Shown: piece by piece, positions 51,189 through 60,329 of the stretch
Position numbering within the stretch: position 1 is the first letter of the stretch
Layout of the letters: every line of letters starts with the position of its first letter
Source: Chryseobacterium aureum
Lineage (GTDB): Bacteria > Bacteroidota > Bacteroidia > Flavobacteriales > Weeksellaceae
DNA: 64,000 nt
NCBI RefSeq assembly: GCF_003971235.1
Contig: NZ_CP034661.1
Coordinates: forward strand, 1,116,001-1,180,000
Reading direction: 5' to 3'
The notes under the pieces: model-generated
Database searches by the model: none
What the model saw: only the letters and a program-made list of their open reading frames with translations
Told to the model about the DNA's origin: nothing
Made by a program: the position numbers and the translations under genes

Positions 51189-52547
51189 TTACACGGTCAT
51201 ACCGATGTCTATTCCTTTAATTTTTCGATACAAATCGGTGGCGTAATTGTCTGTCATTCCTGAGACAAAATCAATCACTCCGAGAACTTTCTGATAATCT
51301 GTTCCGTCATTATAAATGAATTGCTTGGGGATAAGTTTCAACGCTTTTTCATCATAGGATTTTCTGTTTTCATCCGGTTTCAGAATAGAAGGAATGAAAT
51401 GATCCAGCAGCTCATACATTACGTTGTACCCCGCATTTTCAATTTCAACAACGGCTTTGTGATTGTAAATTTTTTCTACCGAGAAACTGGCAATATCCTG
51501 TAATGCTTTATTTTCTTTTTTATAAATATCAAGCAGGCCGTTCCCAAGATTTCCTTCAAGAATTGTTTCAAAGTTATGCTTATACATTTCAATAGATTTA
51601 TTGATTAATGCATTGATTACTTTTGCTCTCAAATAAGAAATCTGCTCATTTTCATTAGAGATGGAGCTTAATTTTGTTTCAATTCTCTGAACATCATCTG
51701 TTTCGGATTTTACCAGTTCAAAAAATAAGTTTTTGCAGTCCGCAGTTGAGACAATTCCCAATCTGTGAGCGTCTTCCATATCAATAATGTTGTAGCAGAT
51801 ATCATCAGCCGCTTCCACAAGCCATACAAAAGGATGTCTTTTGAAAATATGAGGTTCTTCACATTCAGAAATAAGCTGGGTTCCTTTGGCAATTTCCAGG
51901 AAAATATCTTTCTCATTCTGGAAAAACCCGAATTTCTTTCTGTGAATAATCCCTTTTTTCTTCGCAACCGCCTCACACGGATATTTGGCAATACTTGCCA
52001 GCGTAGAAAAAGTAAGTTGAATTCCCCCTGCATCTTTCCCTTGCTGCTGCTGTGCCAGAACTCTGATCGCGTTGGCATTTCCTTCAAAATTAACCAGATC
52101 GGCCCACTCCTTTTCATTGAATTTTGATTTCAGATCTTTTTCGTTTCTTTCAAAATAGCTTGCAATGGCATCTTCACCGGAATGTCCGAATGCAGGATTT
52201 CCCACATCATGGCACAAACATGCTGCGGCAATCACATTTCCTAAATTATAGAGATAAAAATTCTTAGAATCTTCAGTAAGTTCACCTTTAAAATCTTCAG
52301 CAATAAATTCACCGATAATACTTCCTAAACTTCTTCCCACAGAGGATACTTCCAAAGAATGCGTAAGTCTGTTATGTACAAAAACACTTCCCGGAAGAGG
52401 AAAAACCTGCGTCTTATTCTGCAGCCTTCTGAAGGCAGAAGAGAAAATAATTCTGTCGAAATCCCTTTGAAAATCAGTTCGTGAAGCTTTGGTCTGTGGA
52501 TTGTTTCCTGTACGTTGATTGGTGAAAATCTGGTTTAAATTCATCAT
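51189..52547 (-). CDS. dgt: Deoxyguanosinetriphosphate triphosphohydrolase-like protein
   Basis: A 452-residue HD-domain enzyme that hydrolyses dGTP (and perhaps other dNTPs) to nucleoside and triphosphate. The metal-binding HD motifs are RLTHSLEV (residues 60-67) and CHDVGNPAFGH (112-122), and WLVEAADDICYNIID is the later Asp motif. It controls dNTP pools. The start could be Met 1 or Met 2 (adjacent). It converges with the nitronate monooxygenase gene, with 7 bases between the stops. Confidence 0.92.
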   Translation of the reverse strand: MMNLNQIFTNQRTGNNPQTKASRTDFQRDFDRIIFSSAFRRLQNKTQVFPLPGSVFVHNRLTHSLEVSSVGRSLGSIIGEFIAEDFKGELTEDSKNFYLYNLGNVIAAACLCHDVGNPAFGHSGEDAIASYFERNEKDLKSKFNEKEWADLVNFEGNANAIRVLAQQQQGKDAGGIQLTFSTLASIAKYPCEAVAKKKGIIHRKKFGFFQNEKDIFLEIAKGTQLISECEEPHIFKRHPFVWLVEAADDICYNIIDMEDAHRLGIVSTADCKNLFFELVKSETDDVQRIETKLSSISNENEQISYLRAKVINALINKSIEMYKHNFETILEGNLGNGLLDIYKKENKALQDIASFSVEKIYNHKAVVEIENAGYNVMYELLDHFIPSILKPDENRKSYDEKALKLIPKQFIYNDGTDYQKVLGVIDFVSGMTDNYATDLYRKIKGIDIGMTV

Positions 52548-52572
52548 TTTTCAAAATTACTCCAAATTTTAA

Positions 52573-52830
52573 TTGTATGGAATAGTATTTAGATTTTTAT
52601 TAGAGAGTTCTTTCATTCAAAAAATCTATTACAGTAAACGTTTTTCAGGAACCGAAAGACTTAAAGAAATATTTGATATTGAGTCTTTATTTTCCATTGA
52701 AGAAATCAGAGCTGATTTCCCCGGTTATGATATTATTGAATTGGAAGAAACAGAAATTGAGCTCAACGGGGGACTGTTCCACAACGGGACAGGTTCCGTG
52801 ATTCGTTTTGTGGGACAAAAGCGGGTATAA
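52573..52830 (+). pseudogene. C-terminal remnant of a SAM-dependent methyltransferase
   Basis: An 85-residue frame whose last 45 residues ([20 protein letters not shown], then [17 protein letters not shown]) match the C-terminal end of class I SAM-dependent methyltransferases of flavobacteria, from memory. The SAM-binding part (GxGxG) is missing, and the first 25 residues are unlike the family. The frame has lost its 5' half, so it is probably a decayed gene. Confidence 0.55.
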
Positions 52831-52905
52831 AGATATTCTAAGTGGCTTGTCCGGGATAAGGTTTATAATGGAATACTATTTGAATCTTTATCTCAAAATA
52901 AAACT

Positions 52906-53640
52906 ATGCCTGAAGGTCCCTCCATCCTATTAATGAAAGAAAGCCTGCAGCCATTTGCAGGCCAGCAAGTAACAGAAATTTCGGGAAATGCCCCATTTGA
53001 AAAAGACTCTTTTATCGGGCAGCTTCTTGTAGAAATCCGTACATTCGGAAAGCAGACTTATCTTGTTTTCGAAAAAGCAGCGATCCGTATCCATTTATTA
53101 ATGTTTGGCTCTTACAGTATTAATGAACAGACCAAACCGGATAAAAGTTTACGCTTAGCCTTGTTTTTTTCCACCGGAAGCATGTATTTCTACACCTGTT
53201 CTGTAAAAGCAGTAGACCTTGAATACCTCTCTGCAATTGACTGGGAAGCGGATATTATGAGCGATCTTTGGAATCCGAAAAAAGCTGAAGAGAAACTAAA
53301 ATCCAATCCGGAAATGATGGTTTGTGATGCATTGATGAATCAGGATATTTTTTCAGGTGTTGGAAATATTATAAAAAATGAGGTTCTTTTCAGAATAGGG
53401 GTTCAGCCTGAAAGTTTGCTGGGTAATCTTCCTTCTCCCAAAAGAAAAGAACTTATCGCAGAAGCCAGAAATTACAGTTTTGATTTTCTGAAATGGAAAA
53501 GAGAATCTGTTTTGAAAAAGCACTGGCTGGCTCACACGAAATCTGTCTGCCCCATATGTGGTCAGAAGCTTATTAACAAACAGACAGGTCGGGGCAAAAG
53601 AAGAAGTTTCTTTTGTGAAAGAGACCAGAAACTTTATTAG
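52906..53640 (+). CDS. Fpg/Nei-family DNA glycosylase
   Basis: A 244-residue DNA repair enzyme. It starts MPEGPS, where the residues after Met form the catalytic Pro-Glu of the family. The helix-two-turn-helix region is near residues 140-165 (DALMNQDIFSGVGNIIKNE), and the C-terminal zinc finger has CPICGQ and the pair ending in FFCERDQKLY. It removes oxidised bases and cuts the strand. The short C-terminus and motif are closer to Nei-like enzymes than to classical Fpg, but I cannot decide. Confidence 0.9.
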   Translation: MPEGPSILLMKESLQPFAGQQVTEISGNAPFEKDSFIGQLLVEIRTFGKQTYLVFEKAAIRIHLLMFGSYSINEQTKPDKSLRLALFFSTGSMYFYTCSVKAVDLEYLSAIDWEADIMSDLWNPKKAEEKLKSNPEMMVCDALMNQDIFSGVGNIIKNEVLFRIGVQPESLLGNLPSPKRKELIAEARNYSFDFLKWKRESVLKKHWLAHTKSVCPICGQKLINKQTGRGKRRSFFCERDQKLY

Positions 53641-53751
53641 ATTTTGATTCTGACAAAGGAAAACTAACAAAGAGGTGCACAGATAATGCTTTTTTAGTTT
53701 ACACCATAAACCCGGATTATTACTCATTGCTGATTACTTACTACTCATGCA

Positions 53752-54477
53752 TCAGTCTGAATTAAGAAGTCCTCCGGCAAATTTTGTAAAGAACTCAGCT
53801 CTGTAAACTTCTCCGAGAGGAATCTCAGAATCTCCTATGTATACACTATGATTATCAAAGGAATCAATAAAATTCATATTTACAACGTAGGATTTGCTGA
53901 CTCTGATGAAAGTTTCTCCGGATATTTTCTGGTGAATGGTTTTCAAATTCATGGCCGTGATCAGCTTTTGCTGCTTTGTGTGAATAACCACATAATCTTT
54001 AAGCCCCTCTATAAACTTAATATCTGAAAAACTGATCTTATAGAATCTTCGCTCTGCTTTAATGAACAGAAAGTCTGCTGTATTGGATTCCACTGTATTT
54101 TTCACTGTATCTTTAGACAAAAGTTCTGTATAAAGGACGGCTTTATCAATCGCTTTTTCCAGTCTTTGGGGATCAATGGGCTTCAGGAGATAATCAACGG
54201 CTTCCAGTTCATAGCTCTTCAGGGCATATTGGGAATAGGCGGTCGTAAAAATAATCAGGGATTTTTTAGGAAGCATTTCTGCAAACTCAAGACCTGTTAC
54301 CATAGGCATTTCGATATCCAGAAAAATAATATCTGCTTCATTATCTTTAAGAAACTCCAGGGCAGAGGGAGCATTGGAAAATTCACCAAGCACATCAATA
54401 CCTGAGATTTCGGAAATCAGTGATCTCATTTCGGATCTTGCCAGGGGTTCATCATCTATTATAATACAATTCATCAC
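53752..54477 (-). CDS. LytTR-family response regulator
   Basis: A 241-residue regulator. A receiver domain (about residues 1-120) has the phospho-acceptor Asp in ADIIFLDIEMPMVTG and a Lys in DYLLKPID. The C-terminal LytTR domain (about 135-235) has FIKAERRFYKISFSDIKFIEGLKDY-type sequence and FIRVSKSYVVN. It overlaps the kinase gene by 4 bases and would be phosphorylated by it. Target genes are unknown. Confidence 0.93.
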   Translation of the reverse strand: MMNCIIIDDEPLARSEMRSLISEISGIDVLGEFSNAPSALEFLKDNEADIIFLDIEMPMVTGLEFAEMLPKKSLIIFTTAYSQYALKSYELEAVDYLLKPIDPQRLEKAIDKAVLYTELLSKDTVKNTVESNTADFLFIKAERRFYKISFSDIKFIEGLKDYVVIHTKQQKLITAMNLKTIHQKISGETFIRVSKSYVVNMNFIDSFDNHSVYIGDSEIPLGEVYRAEFFTKFAGGLLNSD

Positions 54478-55550
54478 ACGGGAATTTTTACATTTACACT
54501 ATATTCTTTGTCACCGGACGCTATCTGAAGGTCAAAAGTACCATTATAAAGAAGCTCAAGTCTTCTGGTGATATTGGCGAGTCCCAAACCGCTGTTTTTA
54601 CTGTCTGAAACTGCATACTGCTCACTTCTGGAATTGATGCATCTGAAATGAAGCTGCCTGTTCTCAATACGGATTTCTATTTTCACATAAGACGCTCCCC
54701 CACTAAGATCCACACTGTGTTTTACTGCATTTTCTACAAAGGTGGTAAATAAATTGGGCGGAATAAAAGTACTGCTAACGATTCTTTTATCAACATTTGT
54801 ATGGATATCAAAAGAGAAATTATCGCGTCTTATCTTTTCAAGGTTTAAAAAATTGGAAAGAAAATCAATCTCGGAAGTGAGTAAGGTTTTTTCTTCACTG
54901 TTTTCATAAAGCTGATACCTGAGAAATTCTGAGAGCTTTACAATCACCACGGAAGCTTTTGCCGGATCTGTTCGTATCAGTGCTTTTACATTATTGAGCA
55001 TATTGAACAGAAAATGAGGGTTGATCTGGTTTCTCAGCTCATTCAGTTCCATATTCAGGGTAAGATTGCTCAGTTCGTTGATCTTTTTATTATCACTAAT
55101 CCATTTTTGCAGCAGTTTTATGGTAGTGGTGGTCATGATAATCGGAATGCACATCAGGACACCTTCATAAATTCCTCCTTTTTCATTTTCTCTAAGAATA
55201 TTTTTCACTCTGAATTCTTCGAAGAACAGCTTAAAACCATATCCTATAAAATTAAGCCCCACCACTCCCATCAGAACGAGCAAAGCAAGATAGGTGACAT
55301 ATTTTGTTTTAAAGAAAAACCGAGGAACCAATACATAGATATTAATATAAACCATCGTAATAAGAACGATGTACACAAAAAATAAAACATAGTATTGGTA
55401 TATTCCCGAATACCAATGCCAGAACCTCGCGCTGTACATCAAAAAGAAAAAGAAAATAAGAAACAGCAGATGCCTCCGGAATCCATACTTCGCTTCCACC
55501 AAAAAATCCATGACGAAGGTTTCTTCAAATTTCCACGGGCTGTATTTCAT
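54474..55550 (-). CDS. LytS-like histidine kinase
   Basis: A 358-residue kinase. I chose the ATG at 55550 (MKYSPWKFEE) over the longer frame. The N-terminal half has about four membrane segments. The C-terminal half has the phospho-acceptor motif NQINPHFLFNMLNN and an ATPase region with PPNLFTTFVENAVKHS and GLGLANITRRL. This is the His_kinase family that pairs with LytTR regulators. The stop overlaps the start of the regulator gene. Confidence 0.92.
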   Translation of the reverse strand: MKYSPWKFEETFVMDFLVEAKYGFRRHLLFLIFFFFLMYSARFWHWYSGIYQYYVLFFVYIVLITMVYINIYVLVPRFFFKTKYVTYLALLVLMGVVGLNFIGYGFKLFFEEFRVKNILRENEKGGIYEGVLMCIPIIMTTTTIKLLQKWISDNKKINELSNLTLNMELNELRNQINPHFLFNMLNNVKALIRTDPAKASVVIVKLSEFLRYQLYENSEEKTLLTSEIDFLSNFLNLEKIRRDNFSFDIHTNVDKRIVSSTFIPPNLFTTFVENAVKHSVDLSGGASYVKIEIRIENRQLHFRCINSRSEQYAVSDSKNSGLGLANITRRLELLYNGTFDLQIASGDKEYSVNVKIPV

Positions 55551-55740
55551 TCGGTAAACGTATTTTATGATAACAAAAATAGACAATAACGTAAATTACA
55601 ATTATTTTATTATACAAAACCCTTATTTTATTATACCAATTTTCAGTCTTCCGGATTTTGTATAAAATACCGGCCGTTTCGTATAAAAACAAATTCCTGT
55701 ACTCTTTTTCTCTATTCCTTTGTTCCGTAAAATAACCCCT

Positions 55741-56190
55741 ATGGAATTGAACGCTTTTCAGGAACTGGCTCAGGAAATATCATTAGAATGCTTTTTTATG
55801 ACGGAATCCCAACAGGAAGAAAAAGTAATACAGCTCATTGATTTACATCATTTTGTAGAATGTTTTGATCTGAAAATAAAAATTATCAGCTACCTCCATC
55901 ACCCTATTAATATTGTGGAACACGAAGGTGAGAAGAAAGGAATCCTTTTTTGTGATCTTAAGCATTCCGCTGTTCCGGACTGCAATGCTTCCGAAGAGTT
56001 CAGAAGAAGATACGGACTTTCAGAGCTATGGTTTGTTTTTGTAGAGGAGACTTTTGTTCCGGATACGGCATGCTATACAGAGGTGATTATTGAAAACAGC
56101 CTGGATATCTTCTATGACCGGATTTTCACATTCAATTTTTTCCAATCTGCCATTTTACCCTTAACATCAACTTCCCATAAAAAACATTGA
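55741..56190 (+). CDS. Hypothetical protein, 149 residues
   Basis: A soluble protein starting MELNAFQELAQEISLEC. An upstream extension begins at a TTG and is not needed. No motif is recognised. It is rich in Phe, Ile and Glu with alternating strands and a C-terminal basic tail. It is divergent from the kinase gene and could be co-regulated by that system. This is inferred only from position. Confidence 0.6.
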   Translation: MELNAFQELAQEISLECFFMTESQQEEKVIQLIDLHHFVECFDLKIKIISYLHHPINIVEHEGEKKGILFCDLKHSAVPDCNASEEFRRRYGLSELWFVFVEETFVPDTACYTEVIIENSLDIFYDRIFTFNFFQSAILPLTSTSHKKH

Positions 56191-56428
56191 GAAGAATGTT
56201 TTTACTTGTACCATCTGAACCCATTCTCAAAGGCCTGAATCAAAATATTAAAAAAAAATTAAAATTTCTTTCCTCCGGGATTTAACCATTCATCTAAAAT
56301 ACAATCAAAACTTCAGAAAAACACAGATTCTGAGAATGCTCATTCATGAAAAATCTTATTACTCCTTAATGCAAATGATTGATGAAAATGATTCGAATTC
56401 CCCAGCAAGAATTGAATAAATATTGAAT

Positions 56429-57085
56429 ATGGCAGTACCCAAACAGATATTTCAGACTTTTATAACGAAAAAACTTCCTTTGATAACGCGTTATCATATC
56501 TGGAATATGAAAAGAAAAAATCCGGAATACGAATATTACTTTTATGATGATGATGATATAGAAGAATTTCTCACCGCAGAGTTTCCGCCCCAATATATTG
56601 AAACTTATCGTAAACTGAGGATTGGTGCTGCAAAAGCTGATTTTTTCAGATATGCAGTTTTATATAAGAAAGGAGGCGTATATCTGGATATCGACAGCAG
56701 TATTATCAAGCCATTCAGAAAACTGATTAAGGATCATGACGAAGCCGTGATCAGCGTAGAAAGGCATGAGAATCTATATGTTCAGTGGGCACTTATTTTC
56801 AATAAAAATCATCCTTTTCTAAAGAAAACGTTAGAATTGATGATGGATAATATCAACACCCACCGCTATCCAAACAACATCCATGCTACTACAGGTCCTA
56901 CTGTATTCAGCAATGGAATAAGACAGTCCTTAGAGGAAAATCCCACCATACCCTTTACCCTGTTTAACGGTATTGAGTTCCGCGGGTACTTAAAATTCAA
57001 ATATAAACTCGGAAAGTTTTTTTTATATAAAACAAGATCTCAACACTGGAAACAGATGCAAAAGCATCAGGAGATTATTTTTTAA
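56429..57085 (+). CDS. Glycosyltransferase family 32-like protein
   Basis: A 218-residue protein starting MAVPKQIFQTF (the longer frame begins at a TTG). The family features are IPK-type start, HxxWxxxNP-like segment (YHIWNMKRKNPEYEYYFYDD) and the DXD sugar-nucleotide motif in KKGGVYLDIDSSII (near residues 82-95). These fit the OCH1/capsular polysaccharide group (GT32). It lacks a membrane segment. It may add a sugar to a surface polymer. Its stop overlaps the stop of the convergent efflux gene by 4 bases. Confidence 0.88.
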   Translation: MAVPKQIFQTFITKKLPLITRYHIWNMKRKNPEYEYYFYDDDDIEEFLTAEFPPQYIETYRKLRIGAAKADFFRYAVLYKKGGVYLDIDSSIIKPFRKLIKDHDEAVISVERHENLYVQWALIFNKNHPFLKKTLELMMDNINTHRYPNNIHATTGPTVFSNGIRQSLEENPTIPFTLFNGIEFRGYLKFKYKLGKFFLYKTRSQHWKQMQKHQEIIF

Positions 57086-57417
57086 TGGGTACCCATTTTT
57101 GAAAACACATTAATAATAATCACTCCGATAATAATCAAAGCAATTCCCAGAACGGCAGGAAGGTCCGGAACCTGCCTGAATGCTACGACACCTATTACGG
57201 TTATAAAAACAATTCCTACTCCGGACCAGATGGCATAGGTAATTCCTACCGGAATCTGGCGAAGGGTGAGGCTCAGAAAATAAAACGCACAGGCATATCC
57301 TGTCACGGTTACCACAGACGGCCATAGCTTGGAGAATTCTTCAGATTTCTTCAGAAAAGTGGTGGCAATGATCTCAAATATAATAGCCAAAGCAAGAAAA
57401 ACATAACTGCGTCCCAT
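57082..57417 (-). CDS. SMR-family multidrug efflux protein
   Basis: A 111-residue protein with four membrane helices of the small multidrug resistance family. The essential membrane Glu is in ALAIIFEIIATTFLK (near residue 14), and YAIWSGVGIVFI is the family motif of helix 3. It exports cationic compounds by exchange with protons as a dimer. It overlaps the convergent glycosyltransferase gene by 4 bases. Confidence 0.93.
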   Translation of the reverse strand: MGRSYVFLALAIIFEIIATTFLKKSEEFSKLWPSVVTVTGYACAFYFLSLTLRQIPVGITYAIWSGVGIVFITVIGVVAFRQVPDLPAVLGIALIIIGVIIINVFSKMGTH

Positions 57418-58019
57418 AAAAATTCATTCTTTATACAAAAGTAATGAAAGGACCTTGGTAATTCCAAAAGCGAAAATATGAGATCGGCTCTTTGTTATAA
57501 AAAACATATATTTTTCTGCCTAATAATGCTTTATCAATCAGTTTATATTTCTATTCATTAGCTGTTTATCCCTTCCACAGAACTCAAGTGAGTGTAAGTA
57601 ATTTATTTTCAACTACATTAATCATATATATCTGTTTAAAATAGTTCATCATCTGTACTGATTCTTCCGCCGTGGCAGAGAAACATGATCTCCTTATGTC
57701 ATGAAATGTGACGGCTGACAAAAATTCCGAGGGAAAAATCCGGTTGAAAAATAAGTTTTCTTAACATAAAAACTCATTTCAGGTGAAAAATTTACATTCA
57801 AAAAAGACGCATTACGAAAATATTATGTCAAGCATTCTTTATTGTTTGTTTTATCAACTCCAATATAGAAGGCAGAAAACGGTTACCGTTTTCACATAAT
57901 TTTACAGATAGAGTAATAAAAGTATTAATAAATTCCTAATAATACATTAATTTAATATAAACAAAAGTTCACTGATAAATGAACAAAAACCTGCGTAATA
58001 CACTGATATACATCATAAC
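57418..58019. other. AT-rich region without visible genes
   Basis: About 600 bases before the 26-residue gene. No reading frame of interest, no RNA motif and no strong hairpin seen. Confidence 0.5.
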
Positions 58020-58106
58020 TATTTACTTTGGCACATGATTTGAAAGTAGTAATATTGCAATTGAAAAATTGATAAAAATAATCCAAATAATTAAAAATAA
58101 TACAAA

Positions 58107-58187
58107 ATGGTAACTTATATCGGTATCGCAACAGGTTTAGTAGTAATCGCTTCCTATTTCATGACAGTAAGAAGAGAAAGAAACTAA
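58107..58187 (+). CDS. 26-residue single-pass membrane peptide
   Basis: A very small gene: MVTYIGIATGLVVIASYF, then MTVRRERN. It has one membrane segment (residues 4-20) and a basic tail, so it would orient with the tail inside. The A/T-rich leader and an AAAATAATACAAA-type upstream are compatible with translation, but no strong ribosome-binding site is visible, which is normal in Bacteroidetes. A structured RNA and terminator follow, and these could be its 3' UTR. The conserved hydrophobic core and charged tail support a real gene. Confidence 0.55.
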   Translation: MVTYIGIATGLVVIASYFMTVRRERN

Positions 58188-58230
58188 TTTCGAAATAAAG
58201 AAAGCCTATAGAATATCTATACACATTATA

Positions 58231-58305
58231 TTGTTTTATGTTTTTAGTCTGAGAGATCAGATTGCTCTTTTACCATCGGGTAAAAGGGCCCAAAAACATA
58301 AACAG
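58231..58305 (+). ncRNA. Candidate structured RNA: compact three-way junction
   Basis: Three helices account for nearly every base. P1 is TTTATGTTTTT (58235-58245) with AAAAACATAAA (58292-58302). P2 is AGTCTGA (58246-58252) with TCAGATT (58257-58263) closing on a GAGA tetraloop. P3 is GCTCTTTTACC (58264-58274) with GGTAAAAGGGC (58279-58289) closing on ATCG. Only CC (58290-58291) is unpaired at the junction. P2 includes one G-T pair and P3 one. It lies between the 26-residue gene and a terminator at 58345-58380. It resembles a riboswitch architecture but matches none that I know. It may act in 3' UTR control, attenuation or as a small RNA. Confidence 0.6.
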
Positions 58306-58344
58306 AAAGATCTTAGTTTCATAACAAATTTTAATATCCAAATG

Positions 58345-58380
58345 AGATAAGCCGGTCGTAAGTCTGGCTTATCTTTTTTA
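58345..58380 (+). terminator. Terminator after the structured RNA
   Basis: AGATAAGCC (58345-58353) pairs with GGCTTATCT (58366-58374), followed by TTTTTT. Confidence 0.88.
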
Positions 58381-58523
58381 TTAGGGTATTTTCTGGAAGA
58401 TTTTTTTTTGACCACAGATTTTCACAGATTGTTTTCTAATACCTACATCTATTCATCATTCACTTTACACTGGACCAGATGTTTATTGTTATTCAGGATC
58501 TGTTCCGGCATGTAATAAAGCTT

Positions 58524-58531
58524 TATCTTTG
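58524..58531 (+). promoter_or_regulatory. -7 box of the AAA-ATPase gene
   Basis: TATCTTTG followed by C, 29 bases before the ATG at 58561. Confidence 0.6.
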
Positions 58532-58560
58532 CCTATCCAATAATCCTTTTAAACTTCATT

Positions 58561-59280
58561 ATGAATCTGTACAACCTCATTATTCAAGATAAAGAACAGG
58601 TAAGCCTTAACGAGGTATTTCTCAATGCGAATAACAGAGATCAGCTTGTACAGTTGGTTAAGGAACATACATACAGCAAAGAGCTGCTGGAGTACGGCCT
58701 TCCGGTTAATAATAAGATTTTGCTTCAGGGAAGTTCAGGATGTGGAAAAACTATGACCGCAAAGGCTATTGCCAACACCTTGGGAAAAAACATCATGATT
58801 CTGAATCTGAGCAATATTGTTTCATCCCGTATCGGCGAAACGTCTCAGAATATTAAAATGATCTTTGATAAAGCAGGCCGGGAAAGATCTGTACTTTTTT
58901 TGGATGAGCTGGACCAGATCGGCAAAGCAAGAGGCAGTGATGATAAGGATGTGGGTGAAATGAGAAGACTGGTGAATACATTAATTCAACTCATTGATTA
59001 TTATCCGGAAAATTCGCTTTTACTCTGCGCTACCAATCATCCTGAGATTATTGACACGGCGTTGTTAAGACGCTTTCAGCTGAAAATCAATTACGAAATG
59101 CCTTCCGACGAAATTCTGGATACATTCTATGATCGATTACTGACACAATTTCCTGAAGAGATTAAAACGGTTGAAAGAAAATATTCCATTTCTTTTGCAG
59201 AGGCTAAAGATCATGCTTTAACAACTGTGAAAGCGAATTTAATCAAAAAACTGGAAACCCAGGAAACCATTTTATCATGA
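58561..59280 (+). CDS. Single-domain AAA-family ATPase
   Basis: A 239-residue protein with one AAA domain: Walker A GSSGCGKT (residues 57-64), Walker B VLFLDELD (111-118), a sensor near CATNHPE and arginines in TALLRRFQLK. There is no substrate-binding domain and the small helical lid is short, so it may work with a partner. It overlaps the YggS-type gene by 4 bases. It could remodel a protein complex. Its partner cannot be inferred from this window. Confidence 0.9.
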   Translation: MNLYNLIIQDKEQVSLNEVFLNANNRDQLVQLVKEHTYSKELLEYGLPVNNKILLQGSSGCGKTMTAKAIANTLGKNIMILNLSNIVSSRIGETSQNIKMIFDKAGRERSVLFLDELDQIGKARGSDDKDVGEMRRLVNTLIQLIDYYPENSLLLCATNHPEIIDTALLRRFQLKINYEMPSDEILDTFYDRLLTQFPEEIKTVERKYSISFAEAKDHALTTVKANLIKKLETQETILS

Positions 59281-60011
59281 AAGAAGATATCCTCCATAAC
59301 CTCGCTCTCATTCATGAACGGATAAAAAACGCCTGTGAAAAATCCGGCAGGAAAACTGATGAAGTTCAATTATTACTAGCTACAAAAACGGTTTCCGCAG
59401 AGCGTATCAAAATTGCACTGGAACACGGACAAACTTTAATTGCCGAGAACAAAGTGCAGGAGCTGAAGGAGAAATATGAAGAGCTGAAAGGCATTCCTCA
59501 TGAAAACCATTTTATTGGCCATCTTCAGACCAATAAAATCAAAGATATTCTGAAATATGAGGTTTCCTGTATTCAGTCTTTAGATCGGCTGGAACTGGCC
59601 GAGAAACTTCATCAGCGGTTATCAGCAGAAAACAAAACGATGGATGTTTTAATCCAGGTGAATACGTCCAGTGAAGAAAGCAAATTCGGAGTTGAGCCCA
59701 ATAAAGCCATTGAACTTATCCGAAAGGTTTCCCACTACTCTACTCTGAAGATAAAAGGACTGATGACGATTGGTTTATTCAGTGCCGAGACGGAAAAAGT
59801 AAGAACATGCTTTAAAATCCTGAAAAACCTTCAGCAGGATATTATCCGCGAAAATATTCCTAACGTATCAATGAAAGAACTTTCCATGGGCATGAGCGGA
59901 GATCTGGAAACAGCCATTGAAGAGGGCGCTACCATCGTACGGGTGGGAACTGCTGTTTTTGGCGCAAGGATCTATCCTGACAGCTATTATTGGGATGAAA
60001 GTAAAGCCTGA
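59277..60011 (+). CDS. YggS-family PLP-binding protein
   Basis: A 244-residue TIM-barrel protein of the YggS/PROSC family, which controls pyridoxal phosphate. LLATKTVSAERI (near residues 33-44) contains the PLP Lys. FIGHLQTNKIKDIL, QVNTSSEESKFGV and SMGMSGDLETAIEEGATIVRVGTAVFG are the family motifs. It is slightly longer than usual (about 220-235). Its start overlaps the ATPase gene. The pairing with an AAA ATPase is unusual for YggS. Confidence 0.93.
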   Translation: MKEDILHNLALIHERIKNACEKSGRKTDEVQLLLATKTVSAERIKIALEHGQTLIAENKVQELKEKYEELKGIPHENHFIGHLQTNKIKDILKYEVSCIQSLDRLELAEKLHQRLSAENKTMDVLIQVNTSSEESKFGVEPNKAIELIRKVSHYSTLKIKGLMTIGLFSAETEKVRTCFKILKNLQQDIIRENIPNVSMKELSMGMSGDLETAIEEGATIVRVGTAVFGARIYPDSYYWDESKA

Positions 60012-60131
60012 ATAATTTATTAAAGCCTGGCAAAAGAAAATCAAATTCCAAGCTTTACGAGTTCATTTTCACAGTCTACAAATCCGGTATACTTTTTGAT
60101 ATAAACATTTCATAACCAAACAAATGCATTT

Positions 60132-60305
60132 ATGAATAAAAAATTACTATCGGCCTGTCTGCTCATGACAGTATTATTCTTTTTTTCATGTGAAAAAGAA
60201 AACACACAGATGAAAAGTGGAATTTCCATTGAAACGATTTCAATTATAACCTGCGTTACGATGGGCTTAGCAATTTTGCTGGCTTATACCGTTAAAAGAA
60301 GATAA
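60132..60305 (+). CDS. 57-residue small lipoprotein with a C-terminal membrane segment
   Basis: A short gene with a signal sequence ending in a Cys (FFFSCEKE, Cys near residue 20), then a polar linker and a second hydrophobic segment (about residues 38-52, ISIITCVTMGLAILLAYT), ending VKRR. A protein with a lipidated N-terminus and a membrane tail would be held at two points. The tail resembles that of the 26-residue gene at 58107. It lies alone and ends before a terminator. Confidence 0.5.
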   Translation: MNKKLLSACLLMTVLFFFSCEKENTQMKSGISIETISIITCVTMGLAILLAYTVKRR

Positions 60306-60329
60306 CAAACCGGAATTTAAATACTAAGA

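Noticed and set aside
58231-58305. TPP or other known riboswitch
   Set aside because: A CTGAGA-like string is present, but the conserved TPP core is not, and P1/P2/P3 do not match known classes. It is kept as a structured RNA of unknown type.
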